Shown here one piece after another: positions 37,626 to 51,300 of a stretch of 64,000 bases of DNA. The stretch covers positions 11,310,253-11,374,252 of the forward strand of contig NC_071578.1 in assembly GCF_024509145.1 (NCBI RefSeq). The letters are read 5' to 3'. The notes below the pieces were generated by a model, which was not told the DNA's origin, searched no databases, and saw only the letters and a list, made by a program, of their open reading frames with translations. The position numbers and the translations under genes are program-made. Numbering within the stretch: the first letter of the stretch is position 1; every line of letters begins with the position of its first letter. The stretch is from Vidua macroura. Lineage: Eukaryota; Chordata; Aves; Passeriformes; Viduidae.

Positions 37626-40600
37626 CTGCAGACACACCAGTACCCACCACTGAAACGTGGCTATGTGAGCCATGAATCTCAGACATGTGATGGAGCCATC
37701 AGTCACAGAATCCCATAATCACTTTACTACACTCCCTGGTTCTGGAGGAGTGCCTGGTACCACATGGGGCTTAAAAACAGTCAGTGCTTTGCACGCTTGG
37801 AAGGCACTCATTTTACTGCAGGTCCAATTGGCTGTGCCTGGCTGCAGGAAAACAACACAGGGTTTCTCTGTCTGTGGAAGTCAGCCCTTAATAGAACAGT
37901 TCCCAGTATAACTGGGAGCAGCAAATTTGACATGTATGTGGTTTGGCAAGATTTCATCTTGAATAAATGAGTGTGGGATTTGCTTTAGCACCTGCTGCTC
38001 TTTTTACAGTGCCAATTTATACCTCAGTAGGAATGTTTACCTATAATGCAGTTGTTTAAGGAAGTATTCTAATTTCATAGTGCTTATCTATCTACTAGTC
38101 AAGTCATGTAAATGTGATGTTAGTCCGCTCAAATTTAGATCTTTCATTTTTTCTGGTACACAAGTAGTTTGTGGCCACAGTTTTATTTCCTTGACTAACA
38201 CCTCTATCCACAGCATTACCTGAAGGTTTAAAATCAAAGCAAACTATACAAAAACTTCATTCAATAGTTTGGTGTTTTTTGGTTTTTTTTTTTCATTTCT
38301 GTGTCTATCCCTGAGAGCTCATTTAGCTGGGGTTATTTTAAGACTATTTAAAGACATACACATATTTGGAATATTCTTCCTGAAAAAGTCTAGTATAATT
38401 AAAAAGTAATTATGTAAATGCAGGTGTTGAGTTTCTCTCCAACCCCATGTTATAGTCTGTAAACTCTCTGAAACTATCAATTTAACTACTTAGAACTGGG
38501 AAGTCTTGACTGAATTGTAGCCTAGTTTGTTTAATGGAAGTGATATGCAAAATTGTGCTTCCTGGGATTGGAATTTAAAAGTGAATCAAAAGCTCTAGAG
38601 AACTTTCATTCTTGTAGATGTTCAAGACACAGAGGAAGTTGTTGAACCCAGCAGGAGCTGGGAGCTATGCAGGGAGAAGACAAGGAAATGGAAAGAACCT
38701 ATTGTTTCTTTTTCTGGTTGCTGGGATTTAATATGCAATATCTTCGGAATCTTATTCTGTTTATATTTTATCCTCAGGATGCATTTCCTGTGCTTTGATG
38801 AAATCTTGTCAGTATTCAGGAAACTACAGACTTGAACCTACAGTTTTGTCTGGGACTATCCCATGCACAAGGGACTTGATTCTCATTCAGTTTTCCAGCA
38901 CATGGGACTGCTACTTAGTGATGCCTATTAATTTTCCTTATATTTTCATTGCAAAAAAATAAGGAAATAGGAATTGTGCCATGTTCCCACAAACACTTTC
39001 TACTGACCTTCAGCACAAACCAGCAGGTGGAAGTCAACAGCAGCCCTGAGAGGTGGCTCACTGTGTAGTGGAGCTGGAACCAAAGATCTAAATTTGTCCT
39101 GCCTCTCTTTAGTGTCTAACTTGGGTGTTTAATTTCTTCAGGTGTCAGGAGGCACCTCAAAGGATTGTAAGAAATTGGCCATGCCTTGCAAGACATTCTA
39201 GAAGGGCATCTCTTTCTCTCATATTCAAGAGAAAGGGGGATGTGGGATGAAATTGGTTTCCAGTGCAGGAGGTAAAATATCTTGTGGAAGTATCCTATGG
39301 AATGAATTTGAGCTGTGGTCAGCAGCTGGAATGGTTTGGAAGCTTGCACTCCTGAATGTTGTGAAGGCAAGAGAACAGCTGGACACTCAAGATCTTAGAT
39401 CTTAGAACAGGTTATCACAGTCATAACTGATACAAGACCAGGCCCAAAAAACACTCCTGCACCACCAATAATCCTATTTTGAAGTGATTGCCATAGTTAA
39501 AGTTGGAGAACTCCTTCTACTATAAAAGAGGTTGTTTTTTTTTTGATAGAGGGTAATTTACAATCTTTGACAGGTTCCTGCAGATAATGCTCAGAGTACC
39601 AAGACTTACAGTAACAGGACTAAATAAATATGAATGAAGAGCCATAGTAAATCAGGCATTATTTCTCAGAGCCACCAGGACAAGCTAGGCTTAATTTCCT
39701 AAAGCTAGATTTTTTATCAGTCACTCTTAGTTTCACCCTTGTCATCACCAAGCAAACCTTTAAAACAGCAAGAAAAGTAGGTCAGAATGAAAATGCAGTT
39801 TAAAGCACTTAAAGGAATATTGCATTTTTCCTTATTCCCTAACATGACAGACCCCTTATCAGTGTGAACATTCAAGGCTTTTCCACTTATCTGTAACATC
39901 TACCAAGGAATTAACATCACCTGATCATCTTTTTTCACTCTAACTGCTTGAGACACAGGCCATACAGCCCCTCTCTGGTGAAATGCATTACATGCAAAAT
40001 CTCTCTGAAATCAAAAATACAGGAGTAAAATAAATGCAACTGCCCTAAGACCACAACTACCCCTTCCACAAGGAAAGAAAGGTAACTACCAAACCAGGAG
40101 ATCATGCAATCATTGTTACTGCTACTTCTTTGATGCTGATTTGGTTTTGATTATGTTTGATTATGTACTGGGAAGAGATTTGGCACTGAAAAGCTCTAGG
40201 GACACTTGCTTCTGCAAAAATAAGGAAAAAAGCAACAAGTTGCCCTTGTTTGGAGGGATGTATTTAAAGAGGTGTCATTTTTAGACAGTGAAAGCAAGAC
40301 TGCTGCTACTCATCAGAAACACTCAAGTGAAAAATGTTTTATCAGTGATTTTTGGTTTTAAGTCATCCATAAATTCCTGAGCACAGAAAAGGCCTCAATG
40401 TATCTGAAAAAACTTTTTTCCTGATTTTTGTCAGTGTAGTTCTGTGCTGCAGCTCTGTGCCCTGTGGAATCAAGGCATTTTTTTAGGGAAAGGGAGAGTT
40501 ACAGAATTCTCAGATGGCTTTACATAGATTTCTGTTTTTCTGTGCTCTAATTGATGAAATTCCTACCTGGCCAGATGTTAGATTCCTGAACCAGAACATT

Positions 40601-43600
40601 CTACCAAGTCTCCTCTCCCATTTTTTTCCTCCTGTTTTTCTAACAGAAGGAGGGGACCATTAGTTGGCCATATATTCAATACATCACTGAAGTTGAACTA
40701 GATGTGGTTCAGCCCCAGAATGAGCTTAGACAGCTCTGTACATCTACCTTCTATCTCCTCTTTTTGCATTTCATTTAAAAAGTCCTGGGCTATACAGATC
40801 ACAAGGAGGATATGGGACATTCCAGAGGGTGGTTCAAAAAAGCAAACACATATAAACATGTGTGCCAAAGCATATTAAAGGATATATATCAATTTTTAAT
40901 GAGGATTAAATTGCTTATAATGGAAGAACCAGTACTTTTCCTGAGGTTTGAGGAAAGCAAATGTTCCAATTTAACATGTAAGTAGGTTTGCAAGAAAAAT
41001 TGAAACCTTTGGATTGTTTCAGGTTTTTTTCTTTTTTTATTATTGTATGCAATTGGTGAGCTAAACTCCTGACTGTGCTTGCCAGCTGTCCTCTCTTCAG
41101 GGACTCCTATGCATTGCTTCCTGTGTAGGTTATTCTGTTTAGAATTCTCCATGCCATGCACTTGGACGTCATATCTTCACCACAATAACTCTGTCTAAGA
41201 GCTGATTCCTTTTTAATTACCTTCTAGGTTGTTTCTATTTAAGGTAAAATCTTTTATGTTGACTAAGCCTCCCAAACAACTCAAGATCATGAGGGATGAT
41301 GGGACACACTTTAGTTCTGCATTGGGCATCAGAGCCTGTGCAGAAAACACATGAGGGGTAACAGAATGCCATGGTCTGCAGCAGACAAACCTAAGTGGAT
41401 TATGTGCAGGTGAATAGATGTGCAATTGGTAGTTCCTAAAACACTTCAGGGAAGCTGGCATGTCACCATGCATCTTGCTTGACTTGCCAGGACTAAGGGC
41501 ATTTTGTTAGAAATCCAACACAAAAGACAGGCAGAGAAGCTGAGCAAATTGTTTGCATTTATAGAAAACAGAGCTAGGAACTGTATTGTCACAAATAGAA
41601 TTCTGTGTGTCCAGAGAGTTGCCATGGTATTAACAAACATTACCCATTTTTTCCTTGTTTGTGTGGTTCCTTGTGATTTACCAGCAGTTCTCCTCAAAGC
41701 TATTCTGTTATCACAGAGACATGATTTTAAAATGTTTTCTTATCTAGCTTGCAACACACTATGTTTTTCATTCTTCAGAATATGTAGTACATGTTGAGTT
41801 AGCCATACATGCAGCTCTTCCCTCATCACCTGCTTCAAATCCCACTTGTCTCTCCAAATGAATGTGTAAAACCCAAGTACACAATTCACTGAACTCCCAG
41901 TGCAATGCATTCAGGCACTCATTTATTCTAAAGTGATGCTATCCAAGCGGAGGAATTGAAACATGCAATGCTGTCCTCCACCAGATGTTGGGCTGGTTTA
42001 AATGCAAATAAACACCCAAAGGGAAAACAAGACAGTGGAATGTAATATACTGCTGAGATATGGGCTAGAGCTGAGCATAACCCAACTTTCTTATAGTTTC
42101 AGATTTTGTTCTTTTTTTAAAATTTCTTTGCAAGGCAATTTCATTCTTACCCCCTTGTGGTGGTATGTCCTGCTGAGTGCAATGTTCCTGTTTTCCTCTT
42201 CATTTGTTTATGTATATCGACAGAGTAAGAAGGATTATATTTGTCTGCAGATTTTTCCTTTCCCTTCTGGAATTATTTATGCTCCCTGTGTAGAGCACAG
42301 CAGCAGCTCCTCATTGCTACTGAGTCTCCAGAGGACAGGACAGAAAGGTGAAGGGAGTAAGTTTTCTGCTGTCTACCATCAGTCCTATCACTCAGGGTGG
42401 CAATTCAAATTTCTCACACAATATCTCTTCTCACATGGCTGCCAAAAGCCCTACAGGAGATTGATCTGTCTTAGGAGACTAAACCTTGGGCAGAAAATTA
42501 GATCAATAGCTGGAGACCCTTTGCATGGGTTCATAGCCTCAGGGGACAGGGCAGGAGAAGCCAAAAGATGGCATTCCTTTATGTCAGTTTTATTTCTTGC
42601 AGCACAAGGCAAAGGACAGGATGAAAAGACAAGGTTTTCCTTCATAGCTCTTTGTTCCTACCTCTAATCACTCCTGCAATCATCCTGAAGTTTCATTAAT
42701 GCCCTTTTGCCACTTCTGACATTTTTACGCTTTCTGATCCATTTCTCTCTCCCCTCCTGTTCCTAATCCTGTACACATATAAATCTGTATTCATTGTTCC
42801 CTTCCTCCTCCTCCTTCAGTCTGTTCCCAAAGTGGCCTGTTAGACTCTATGTTCCCCACAACATGGTCTGGTTTGTTCTCTTGAAGAGTAGTTCTATTAC
42901 ACAGAACAATGGTTTGTGGAAATCATCCTGTCTGGAGCAGGACAAGAGGTGAGCACAGGAACTGAACTGTGAAACAGGGCAGGGCAAAATCACAGTGCTA
43001 CTTTGTACTGAGGTTTTTGTGGGTTTTGGGAGGGAGGGTTATTCTGCCCATTGCTTGGTCAAAATAGGTATAAACAAAACCCCTGATCGAATTGTTTGCT
43101 AGACTTGCCTTCATTTGTAGAAATTCATTGTTCTCTGGGTATAAATGTATGAATTTGCTGCTTATAACACAGAAGATACTGCAAATTAAAGCAACCATGT
43201 GGGTCTTGCAGAGCCACATGGCCCTCTGCCTTGGGAGGTTTGCCAGGAAGTAAATTCAGGGTCTTGATTAATTGGGGTCTTAGAGTTGAGATGGAACAGG
43301 GAAGCCTAACAGGCGAATACATGGGGTATACAATAGGAAAAGAAAATGTAACCACATGAATCACTCTCCCTTCTGGATGTCAAAGTATCTCTGCTTGGGT
43401 TTCAAAGGGTTTTTCAGGTGGATGTGTCTGATCTTTGGCTTCCAGCTGTGATTTAACACACCTTGAAGGTGAAGCCATTATTTTTACCAGATATTTTCAC
43501 AAAGGAAGGTACTTTCTGAAAGAAAAGGAAATTACAGGAATAGGCTGTCTCTGGAATGATTTTGGTTGCTGTGAATTTTGCATAAAGGTGAAAAGGGGTT

Positions 43601-44170
43601 AATTTTTGAAAGGAAAAAGAAAATTTCTGTCTATATACAATATATACATTGCTGTGTTCTTTCTTCCTGACCAAATGAAGGCTCAATAGAGAATGCAGGT
43701 TAACACTCAGAAATTTCAACACTCCAGTCATAACTAAAATAAATCATATCTTTGCATATGTTGAAAAAAACCAAGTTTCATTGTTGTTTTATTGAATCTT
43801 GCACTAATAGAGCTACCACAATCCATTTTCCTGCTGGGAAGTTACAGCATGACTGTTCTGTGGCCTCTGCTGGATGATGCCCAGTGCCAGGCAAGTCCTC
43901 CAAAGGGAATATTCTCTGTTTGCTACCAGAAAACATTGGCACAAAAGGGTTGGATAAGATACGCTCAGTTTGGGCTCCAGGAAGCAATTTCCTGGCTCCT
44001 TGTTTTTCTCACTTTAACCTCTCCTTAGTGAGTTTTTAAGCCTTCTGTTGGGATTAGTCATCTGATGGAAGGGATTTCTGAAATTAAAGCTCAGACCCTT
44101 TAGAAGTTAAATGGATCATCAGAAATTTCAGTGACATTTCGAAAATTTGGTAGGCTGGCTCTGTTTTAAT

Positions 44171-44258
44171 TTGTTGTTTTGTTTGTTTGTTTGAGGGTTT
44201 CTTGGTTGGTTGGTTTTTGTTTGGTTTTGGTTATTGTTTTTGTTTGTTTTGTTTTTTA
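44171..44258. repeat. T/G-rich low-complexity tract
   Basis: TTTG and GGTT words repeat irregularly (for example GTTTGTTTGTTTG, then GGTTGGTTGG). This looks like a degenerate simple repeat. It lies about 140 bases before the poly(A) run at 44397. Confidence 0.85.
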
Positions 44259-44396
44259 AGTAGGGAAATTGTTTCTTTACTGACTCTTGAAGTCTTCTGC
44301 AAACATCTTACCGTAGAGTGAATTCCTATTTCTTCCTCCATGGCATAGATGGTTGCAGTTATTTGGCACATTAACAGAGGGCATATTCAGATACAC

Positions 44397-44422
44397 AAAA
44401 AAAAAAAAAAAAAAAAAAAAAA
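44397..44422. repeat. Poly(A) run, 26 bases
   Basis: This is the longest uninterrupted A homopolymer away from the two C-broken tracts; it follows GATACAC and precedes GGAGTAAG. It could be the tail of a young plus-strand retroposed copy, but no body with a recognisable gene is seen in the preceding few hundred bases. A simple expansion is equally likely. Confidence 0.9.
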
Positions 44423-47400
44423 GGAGTAAGAGAAAGACAGAATAATTCATGGTCTCACCCAAGAAAACAGCCTCAGAAACAGCTTGCTAGGGGGTGACTG
44501 CCATGGACTCTGAGCCTATGTTCTACATATTTCAGATCCATCAATATTTTCGTTTACAGAGGCACCAGCGTAGGAGTACTGAAAGAAAGAGGAAATAAAC
44601 AGGCTGTGTTAGTTTGTCTGGTTTCCTGGAAAGTGCTAAATTGCTCAAATGCTGCTGGGGCCTCTGCTGAGCACACAGCTCTGGGGAAGCAGCTCAGCCT
44701 GCCTCTCTGAGGTACTGGCTTTCTGTGGGTACAAAGCACCCATTTTATAAATATAGCATAAAAACTTTGGCTCCTGCAGGCCGGGTGCTCCACAACCTTT
44801 AGATGTTTTGGGATTTTTTTTACAGCATATATACTTTCTTTATTTGAAAGTAATTATGGTATATTTCTTGGGTCTTCTGGTTTCCTGTTTGAAAGATACA
44901 TTGACCATTTTATTTTTTGCAGTTTTTTTCCAAAAGCATGGTAATTATTAATTCTATACTAATTCTATAAAAGAGGGAATCAGATACAAATCACATGACT
45001 CCTGGAGATGAGGTTTATGAAAATCATTGAGTTACTCTGAGATTCAGAGGTTCGACAGGTTCAGTCTCTATAAACTTGTCAGTAAATTTAAGGCCAGGTC
45101 TAAGTTCAAGCAAACTAAACAAGTGCCTTAAGCAGGAACCTGCAGAGAATTATAAAGGAGATACCACCTGCTCAGACAACATCAGTGCTGTGGAAATCTG
45201 GGCTGACAGCTGATGGCTGGGCATGTGGCAGCTCTGGGAAAGGCCAGCACTTGCCCATGGGTGAAGTAGCTCCCAATTAAATTGGATCAAGGGTCAGCTA
45301 ATGGGTGCTTGTCCAAACCCATTTGTCTCGTGTGACCAAGAGCATCTCTTCAGAAAGGTCTTCTCTTGGCTCTGCTCCTGCTGCTCATGGAAAACAAACA
45401 TCTCTTACTTTGTTACTTTCTCCCCTCCTAATTTAAAGTTCACTTCCATGTATGTAGACTTACAACAACAGATAGATTGAAGGTGTGTGGAACAAAAAGC
45501 GTTTTGTTTTTGTCTTGTTAATCCTGAAAGGAAAACAAAAAAGAGAATGTATCTGTAAAGGAGAGAAGTGGTAGTAGTGGGTATATTTCTGTCAGTATTA
45601 TGTTGCATTGGAGACTAAATTTGTTTCTGTGAGAAATTTCTCAGTGCCTTTCTCTGGGGTGGTATGCAAGACAAGTGACAGGCTGTGAACCACAAGGTGT
45701 TGTTTGCTTTCATTAAGGTCGATTTCCCATTACACCTTGTTTGAGAACAACTTGCTAATTCAAAATGTCATGGGCAGTCCTGTAGAATGTTTCCTCATCT
45801 GTCTAAAATAAGACTTGGAGGTTTAGTTTTGCTTGCTCTTCCTCAGAAATCTTAGACTTCTTAAACAGAGATTTCCAAGATATTACTGCACTGCTCTGTG
45901 GGCATCTATGAGTCCTGTAGCCACTCCACTGGCTGTACTTTGCCTTCCTCCCAGCTAATCTAAGCTGCACAGACAAGCTACATCAGTCAAACCATGCTCT
46001 TAAGATGAATTACTTCCAGCCACATGGCAAAAGCAAGACAGTTCAATAGTAACCAAGCTTCCCTGCTAGGGCACAGAGGATAAATCTGAAACCTTTCTGT
46101 CTCTTTGTTTACAGGTCTGCATTTTCTCTCACTGTTTGGCCACAGCCCTGCTGTCAGCTGAGCTGGCCCTGGGTCCTGGTTCACACTGCCTGGTGTGTGG
46201 ATCCTCCCAGGTGATAACAGGCTGTCACAGAGGTGAAGGTAGCACACCCTGGGCACAGATCCCTTGATTCTACTGAAAAGAAGGATCTATAATCAGCAGA
46301 AATCAAAACAGTTTTGATGAAAAAATGCCAAGTTTATGTCAGAAAATGAAATGCTTAATATTCTGGATTTCCATCCAATTTAAAATGGAAATGCCTGTTT
46401 AATCAAGAAAATGGTTGGGGAAAATTCTCAGTCATCTGTATTTAAGTCTCCTTGATGACAGGTTTTGTGTCCTGAAGAGCTTGTCTCAAAATCAAGTTGT
46501 GCTGGAATAACTCTCTCAGGGTCAGCCAGTTGTTTCTGGATAGCACCATGTCTGAATATTCTTACTCTATAAGAGCCTTATACATGTCTGCACAGATCTT
46601 GTGTTCACAATTCATGCTGCAGGACAGGAAAAGAGGGGCCTTTGATGTGATTGGCTTCGGAGTTTCCTCCATTACCAGTACGAGTGGAGGCTGCAAAATT
46701 GATGAAAATGATGAAGTATTAAAGCAAAAAGGGACAAGTGGACTCCAGAAAGTACATGGAAATCTTTTTCTTCTCCTTGACATGAGACAGCAGAGTTGGC
46801 CTCTGTTCCTTTGCTACATATTGCCCTGACAAAGATTTAGAGAGCACTTAGGCCCCTTAACTTTTCTGGAGGAGCTCCCTTTCTGCAGAAATCTGTCTTG
46901 GGTGTCTCTCTTCTGTGTCAGAAACAAATAACCCACTCTCTGCCATCTTGTCCCTTTCTCACGGCTTCACCCATTTCAGAAAGCAATTGTTCTAGTCCTG
47001 GAAGTACAAGGGAGGGCAGCCCAAGGAGGCTCCTGCTGTGACAGAAAAGGTGAGGGTGCTCCCAGGTGCTCCTTTGCCAGCAGGGAGAAGGAAGGGGTGC
47101 GGAACCTGATGGCATCATGCACTCCCTGGAGTGCCAGCGTTGTCCAGGAGCAGGTCTGTCTCCTTGATGGCCAGCTGTCACCCACTGCTGCCTCCCCAGA
47201 GCATCCCTGCAAAGAGTCAGTGGCCACCTGCTCCAAAACCTGTCTCTTCAGTGCTGGGGTGGAAAGACGTCCCAGCTACTTCAAGAATGTTCTCCAGATG
47301 TTCCAGAACCACCCCTCCAGTGACACCCAGACCCACAGCAAGATGGGATTTAGGGCATATTCTCATAGTGCTTCAGAAAAGGAAGGCAAAAAAAATGCCT

Positions 47401-48197
47401 GCTTCACCAGTTAAATCCTCCACAATATTACTTGGGTAGAGAGCTCAGTTCTCTTACAAACATGACCAGAAAAAGAAACTTTTTGCATTATTCCTTTCTC
47501 TTCATTAGGTGTTGACCACAGCATCCTGCTGTTTTGATTTGCAAACCTACCACCTGCCCTTCAAACTTACCCCTCTCCCTCCCAAAATAGGCCTGTGTTA
47601 ATAATGAAAATACATATACTTTCTCTTAGCTTAATTCTTAATAACATTTTCTGCTCTGATTTTATTTTGTTAGTCTCTTTTTTACATTTAATTTGGCATC
47701 TAACCAATCAAAATGATGTTCTATTTATGCTTTTTAGCAAATGGGTTTGGCTTCAAATTCTTAACATTTCATTCATGGTTATTTGTTCTCATATTTAGAA
47801 CATCTCCAGCTTGTCTGCCTTGTAACTTCCAAATGAGAATATTATAAATGTGTGGAGGCTTATTAGATCTGAGGCTCATTTATTCTTTTTTTTTTTTTTT
47901 TAATTTAAATGAGAAACACACTTTTAATATTAAATTCTTCATTTGTCTGAACCAGGATGTGTTGTGGCTAATGTACTGAGGAGAATATTTCGTCTGCTTG
48001 ATGATCTCAGGGTGTGTGGAAGGAATGTCCGTGTTTTTCTCTCCACTTGTTGCTGTGTCTATTGGTTGCTTTTCAAGATCTGCCACTTTGAATATGGACC
48101 CAATACTGGCACAGGAACACTGCCCAATCTCTTTCTCTAATTAAATGATCTAATGTTCAGCAAAAGAAGTTGCAGCTGTCCAAGGTCAAATACATTG
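44423..48197. other. Non-coding stretch, partly G+C-rich
   Basis: Overlapping frames occur on both strands, most clearly around 46918-47439, where the local G+C is higher. The frames at 46497-46829 and 47097-47414 have no motif I recognise. A poly(T) run lies near 47887, about 310 bases before the large A-rich tract. The sequence between them shows nothing recognisable. Confidence 0.5.
47886..47901. repeat. Poly(T) run
   Basis: About 16 T residues follow TTATTC and lead into AATTTAAATG. It faces the A-rich tract at 48198 in the inverse sense (T run left, A run right), which could also permit pairing between the two. Confidence 0.8.
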
Positions 48198-48351
48198 AAA
48201 AAAATAAAAAAAAAAAACAAAAAAAAAAAAAAACAAAAAAAGCAAAAAAAAAAAAAAAAGAAACAAACAAAAAAAAACAAACAAACAAACAAAAAAAAAC
48301 AAAAACAAAAACAAAAAACCCCAAAGAAAAAAACCAAACTAAAAACTAAAA
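48198..48351. repeat. Long A-rich tract with CAAA words
   Basis: About 150 bases consist almost wholly of A with single C residues, plus a few G and T. Groups of CAAA and CAAAA units lie in the middle and a worn CCCC/AAACC end follows. It resembles the tract at 25891 in style and is likely an expanded poly(A) seed. Frames crossing it on either strand (poly-Lys or poly-Phe) are artefacts. Confidence 0.9.
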
Positions 48352-51300
48352 TAGGTGCATTGAACAAAAATTGGTCAGTGAAATTGGCCTGTTGTGGAAC
48401 TAGATAGTCATGAAGATCCTGCCTGACAGCAGATTGCATGCACAGTGCAAATCCAGCACCTTGATAACTGTGAAACATGCTTTTCTGCAAAAGTGGTTTT
48501 ATTAACCCCTGGAGCAAGCAAAAAATCAACCCACATGTAAGCTCAGGCCTAAGATGCCAGAACTAAAGCTGCCTCCTTTGCTCATCTTTGAAAACCTCTC
48601 ATTCTAATATTCTCCCTTGACACAGAGAGCTGCTACAACTCTGTGACAAAAATGATTTTGTAAAAAGTGGGGGGAAATTCAAAACACCAGAAATTCGTAC
48701 TTCCTGAAATTTCCTGTGAAAAGCTGTCCTGATTTTGTACACAGACAGCATGACTTTTGTCATGGCAGTTAAGTAAAAGTATCTTTGCTGTCCTGTGGGG
48801 TAATATCAGAGCTGGACAGTGCTTGTTAATCACAATCCTTAGATCATATCATGTTTTCATCTGGTCTAACTTAAAATTTAATGTCTTAAAATCCCCCTCC
48901 AAGTTTGCATGTAAAATTACTCCTTTTTCAATCCTAAATTGTAATGTCCTACTAACAAATTAAGTTGATTACCTCATGTCCTATCACCTTCAAAAAACAG
49001 CTAAGCTCTGCCAGTGCCATTAAGAGCATTTGACAGTGTAGAAAACTATCATTATAGACCTCTCTTGCTTTCTCAGTTTAAATAGGCCTAATTTCAATTG
49101 CCTTTCTCTCTAGGTCATGTTTCCTCAACCACTTATTACCCATACTGTTTTCCTTTGGACTTTCTCCATTTTTTTCTAAATGTCTGTTTGTGTAGGATGT
49201 ATAAAATTATACCTTACCAAATTGCCTCATTAGGGCTTTGGAATAATTACATCTCAGGGCTTGCAAAATCATCAACACGGGAAAAAAGGTCTAGTAAAGG
49301 TTATTAAGTACAGAGAAGCCATCTTCTGACCTTCAAATTGGTGGTGGCCACAAGCCTTTTTCAAAAAGTGGTCTACCCTTCTGACAGCAATGTGCTACTG
49401 ATTCCCATTCACCCTGTATCCAGCAAAAATCCCCAGAGCCTGAGCTGCACAGCTGGCTCCTCCACTCTGCACATCACTGAGACTGCTTTCCAGCTTTTCT
49501 CTGGCATGTATCTGCTCTGGATTTAATCTGATTAATTATAGTCCAGTCCCTCCTATATAACCATAATCTACCAAAGACAGAGAAATTAGCTGCTTCTTTC
49601 CATAAGGCAGTTGTTCCCCTGTCATGTGTTTGACAGCTCTTGCAAAACCTTGTTTTGTGCACATAGGAAAGGTTCTAAAAGAGAGACTTTCCAACAGGGT
49701 CAGTAAACAGGGTATGTAATTAAGACGTGTAAAACAAAGATCTCCAGGTCTGGCCATCTGTTTTGAGTCATCTGGCTAGGAGGAGTGCCTCACACCAGGC
49801 TCATGCTGAATGCCTCGATGTGCTGTCAGTCTGTCTGTTTGGAGGGCATGGTGCCCATTACCCATGGCTGAGGCACTTGGCACTGCTTTGGGCACGGAGA
49901 GCCTTGTGCAGGCAGTCCACACAGGCCTGCTGGGCTGCATCTGCTCGCCTGGATCTCCCACTGATGTGTTTTTTGGCAGTGCCAGAGCAGCAGCCACATG
50001 TCTAGTGTTTGCCTCATGTCTTCTGAAAGGCACATGCCAAGGAAAACCAACAAGGAGCAGGAAAATCCTTGAAAAGCAAGACAGGAGCTTGTGATAACTG
50101 ACTTTCATGGGCAGGGCTAAAGGGGCTCAGCTGGGTGAACTAAACCCAGAAACACCCTTTCCAAAAGCACTGGTGCTGTGTCAGGCTTGGTAGAGGGACT
50201 GGGTGTTGGAAGAGAGCAGACGTGTCCCAAGGGATTTTTTGTAGATCCAACTTCTGCTCTAACCCAGTTCACTATGGGATTGATTTTGTGTTCCTAGATA
50301 CCACCTGAGTTATTGTTGGTGTACTAGAAAATGTAAGAATCACCATACTCATAAAACAGGGACATCTAACCTGGTATTTTCCCTCTATCCCCATGCCCAG
50401 GTAAGAATAAGAACAGTGAGCTCAGGATACTGCTGGCAGAAAGTCTTATCTTCTAGTGATGACAGTGCAGGCACTTCCTGAGACAGAAAGATTATCTTCC
50501 TATTTCATAGTTCTCAATGGATTTCTACACAAGAGCTTGTACAGCTGCTTTTGAAGCTGGTCTCAATAACCAGTTTTCCAGTGACAAGGAAAACTGCTGA
50601 AGCACAGTGCCTGAAGGACCATTGCAGTCTCCTATATACCAGACAGCAGATAGTATTCATTTTTATTCACTTTGTAGCCCAACAATCTTGAAGTTTAAAC
50701 ATGCTATTTGTTTTCCAGAGTGCTGCAAGCTTGGCAGTGCCTGAAATGTATCCTGCAAACTCAGACTGCCTCCAGTACCCAGCGCTTGTTGCTCTTGATT
50801 GTCTGCTTTGTGTACCCTTGGCTACACAGTGATTCAGCTTCAGAAGGGAAGGCTGCACCCTTCACTCTGCCCTCAATGTCTGTCAAACAAGCCTCAGTTA
50901 GGAAAAATGTGAGTCCAAATCCAGGCAAGCTGAGTAGCTATGACGACTCAAGTGCCACAGTTCTTGGACAGCTCCCAGGATGTTTTTGAAAAGCTTGGGA
51001 CATTTCTGACTGCTTTCCTCAGCAAAAGCTGACAACATGAGAATATGAAGGCCAACATTATTTGCAACAGGGTTAAATGAAGGGATCTCTCCCTATACAA
51101 TAAAATAACTACAGTGACTGATTATTTGTACATTAATACTGTTTTGCAGCCCCAGCCCCCAGCGAGACAAGAACTTACAGGAAAAAAATAAGAGGTCAAA
51201 GAACAATTGTAAAGTATATAATTACTATTGGGTTTGTTTCACAAGCACTTCAAGTTTCCATTTACAGATACAGAGCCTTTTCCTAGAGGTCCTTATGCTT

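Larger units (their letters stand above)
31976..44170. other. Long non-coding stretch, no gene recognised
   Basis: The longest frame of the window (221 codons, 42002-42667 plus) lies here, with a 161-codon frame at 35377-35862 minus. Neither shows a domain or a plausible exon-like G+C rise; both read as frames left open by chance. The stretch holds the octamer inverted repeat at 37602, a (TTTTG)n repeat near 32496, T-rich runs near 38273 and 39533, and the tandem TTTGATTATG near 40147. The segment about 34800-34900 has TAAT/TTAAT wording typical of homeodomain-rich regulatory DNA, but nothing decisive. Confidence 0.5.

Noticed and set aside
37703..37745. TCACAGAATCCCAT, reminiscent of a minus-strand CR1 end
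   Set aside because: The bases that follow do not continue into CR1 sequence, unlike the copy at 5837.
42002..42667. 221-codon open frame, longest in the window
   Set aside because: No domain, conserved motif or codon pattern of a gene is visible. One frame of this size is expected by chance in 64 kb read in six frames.
45049..45066. GGTTCGACAGG, another B-box-like string
   Set aside because: The last part departs from the consensus and no cloverleaf can be drawn around it.
48137..48529. Frames encoding long poly-Phe (minus) or poly-Lys (plus)
   Set aside because: They are translations of the A-rich simple repeat, as is the Lys-rich frame at 25863-26048.
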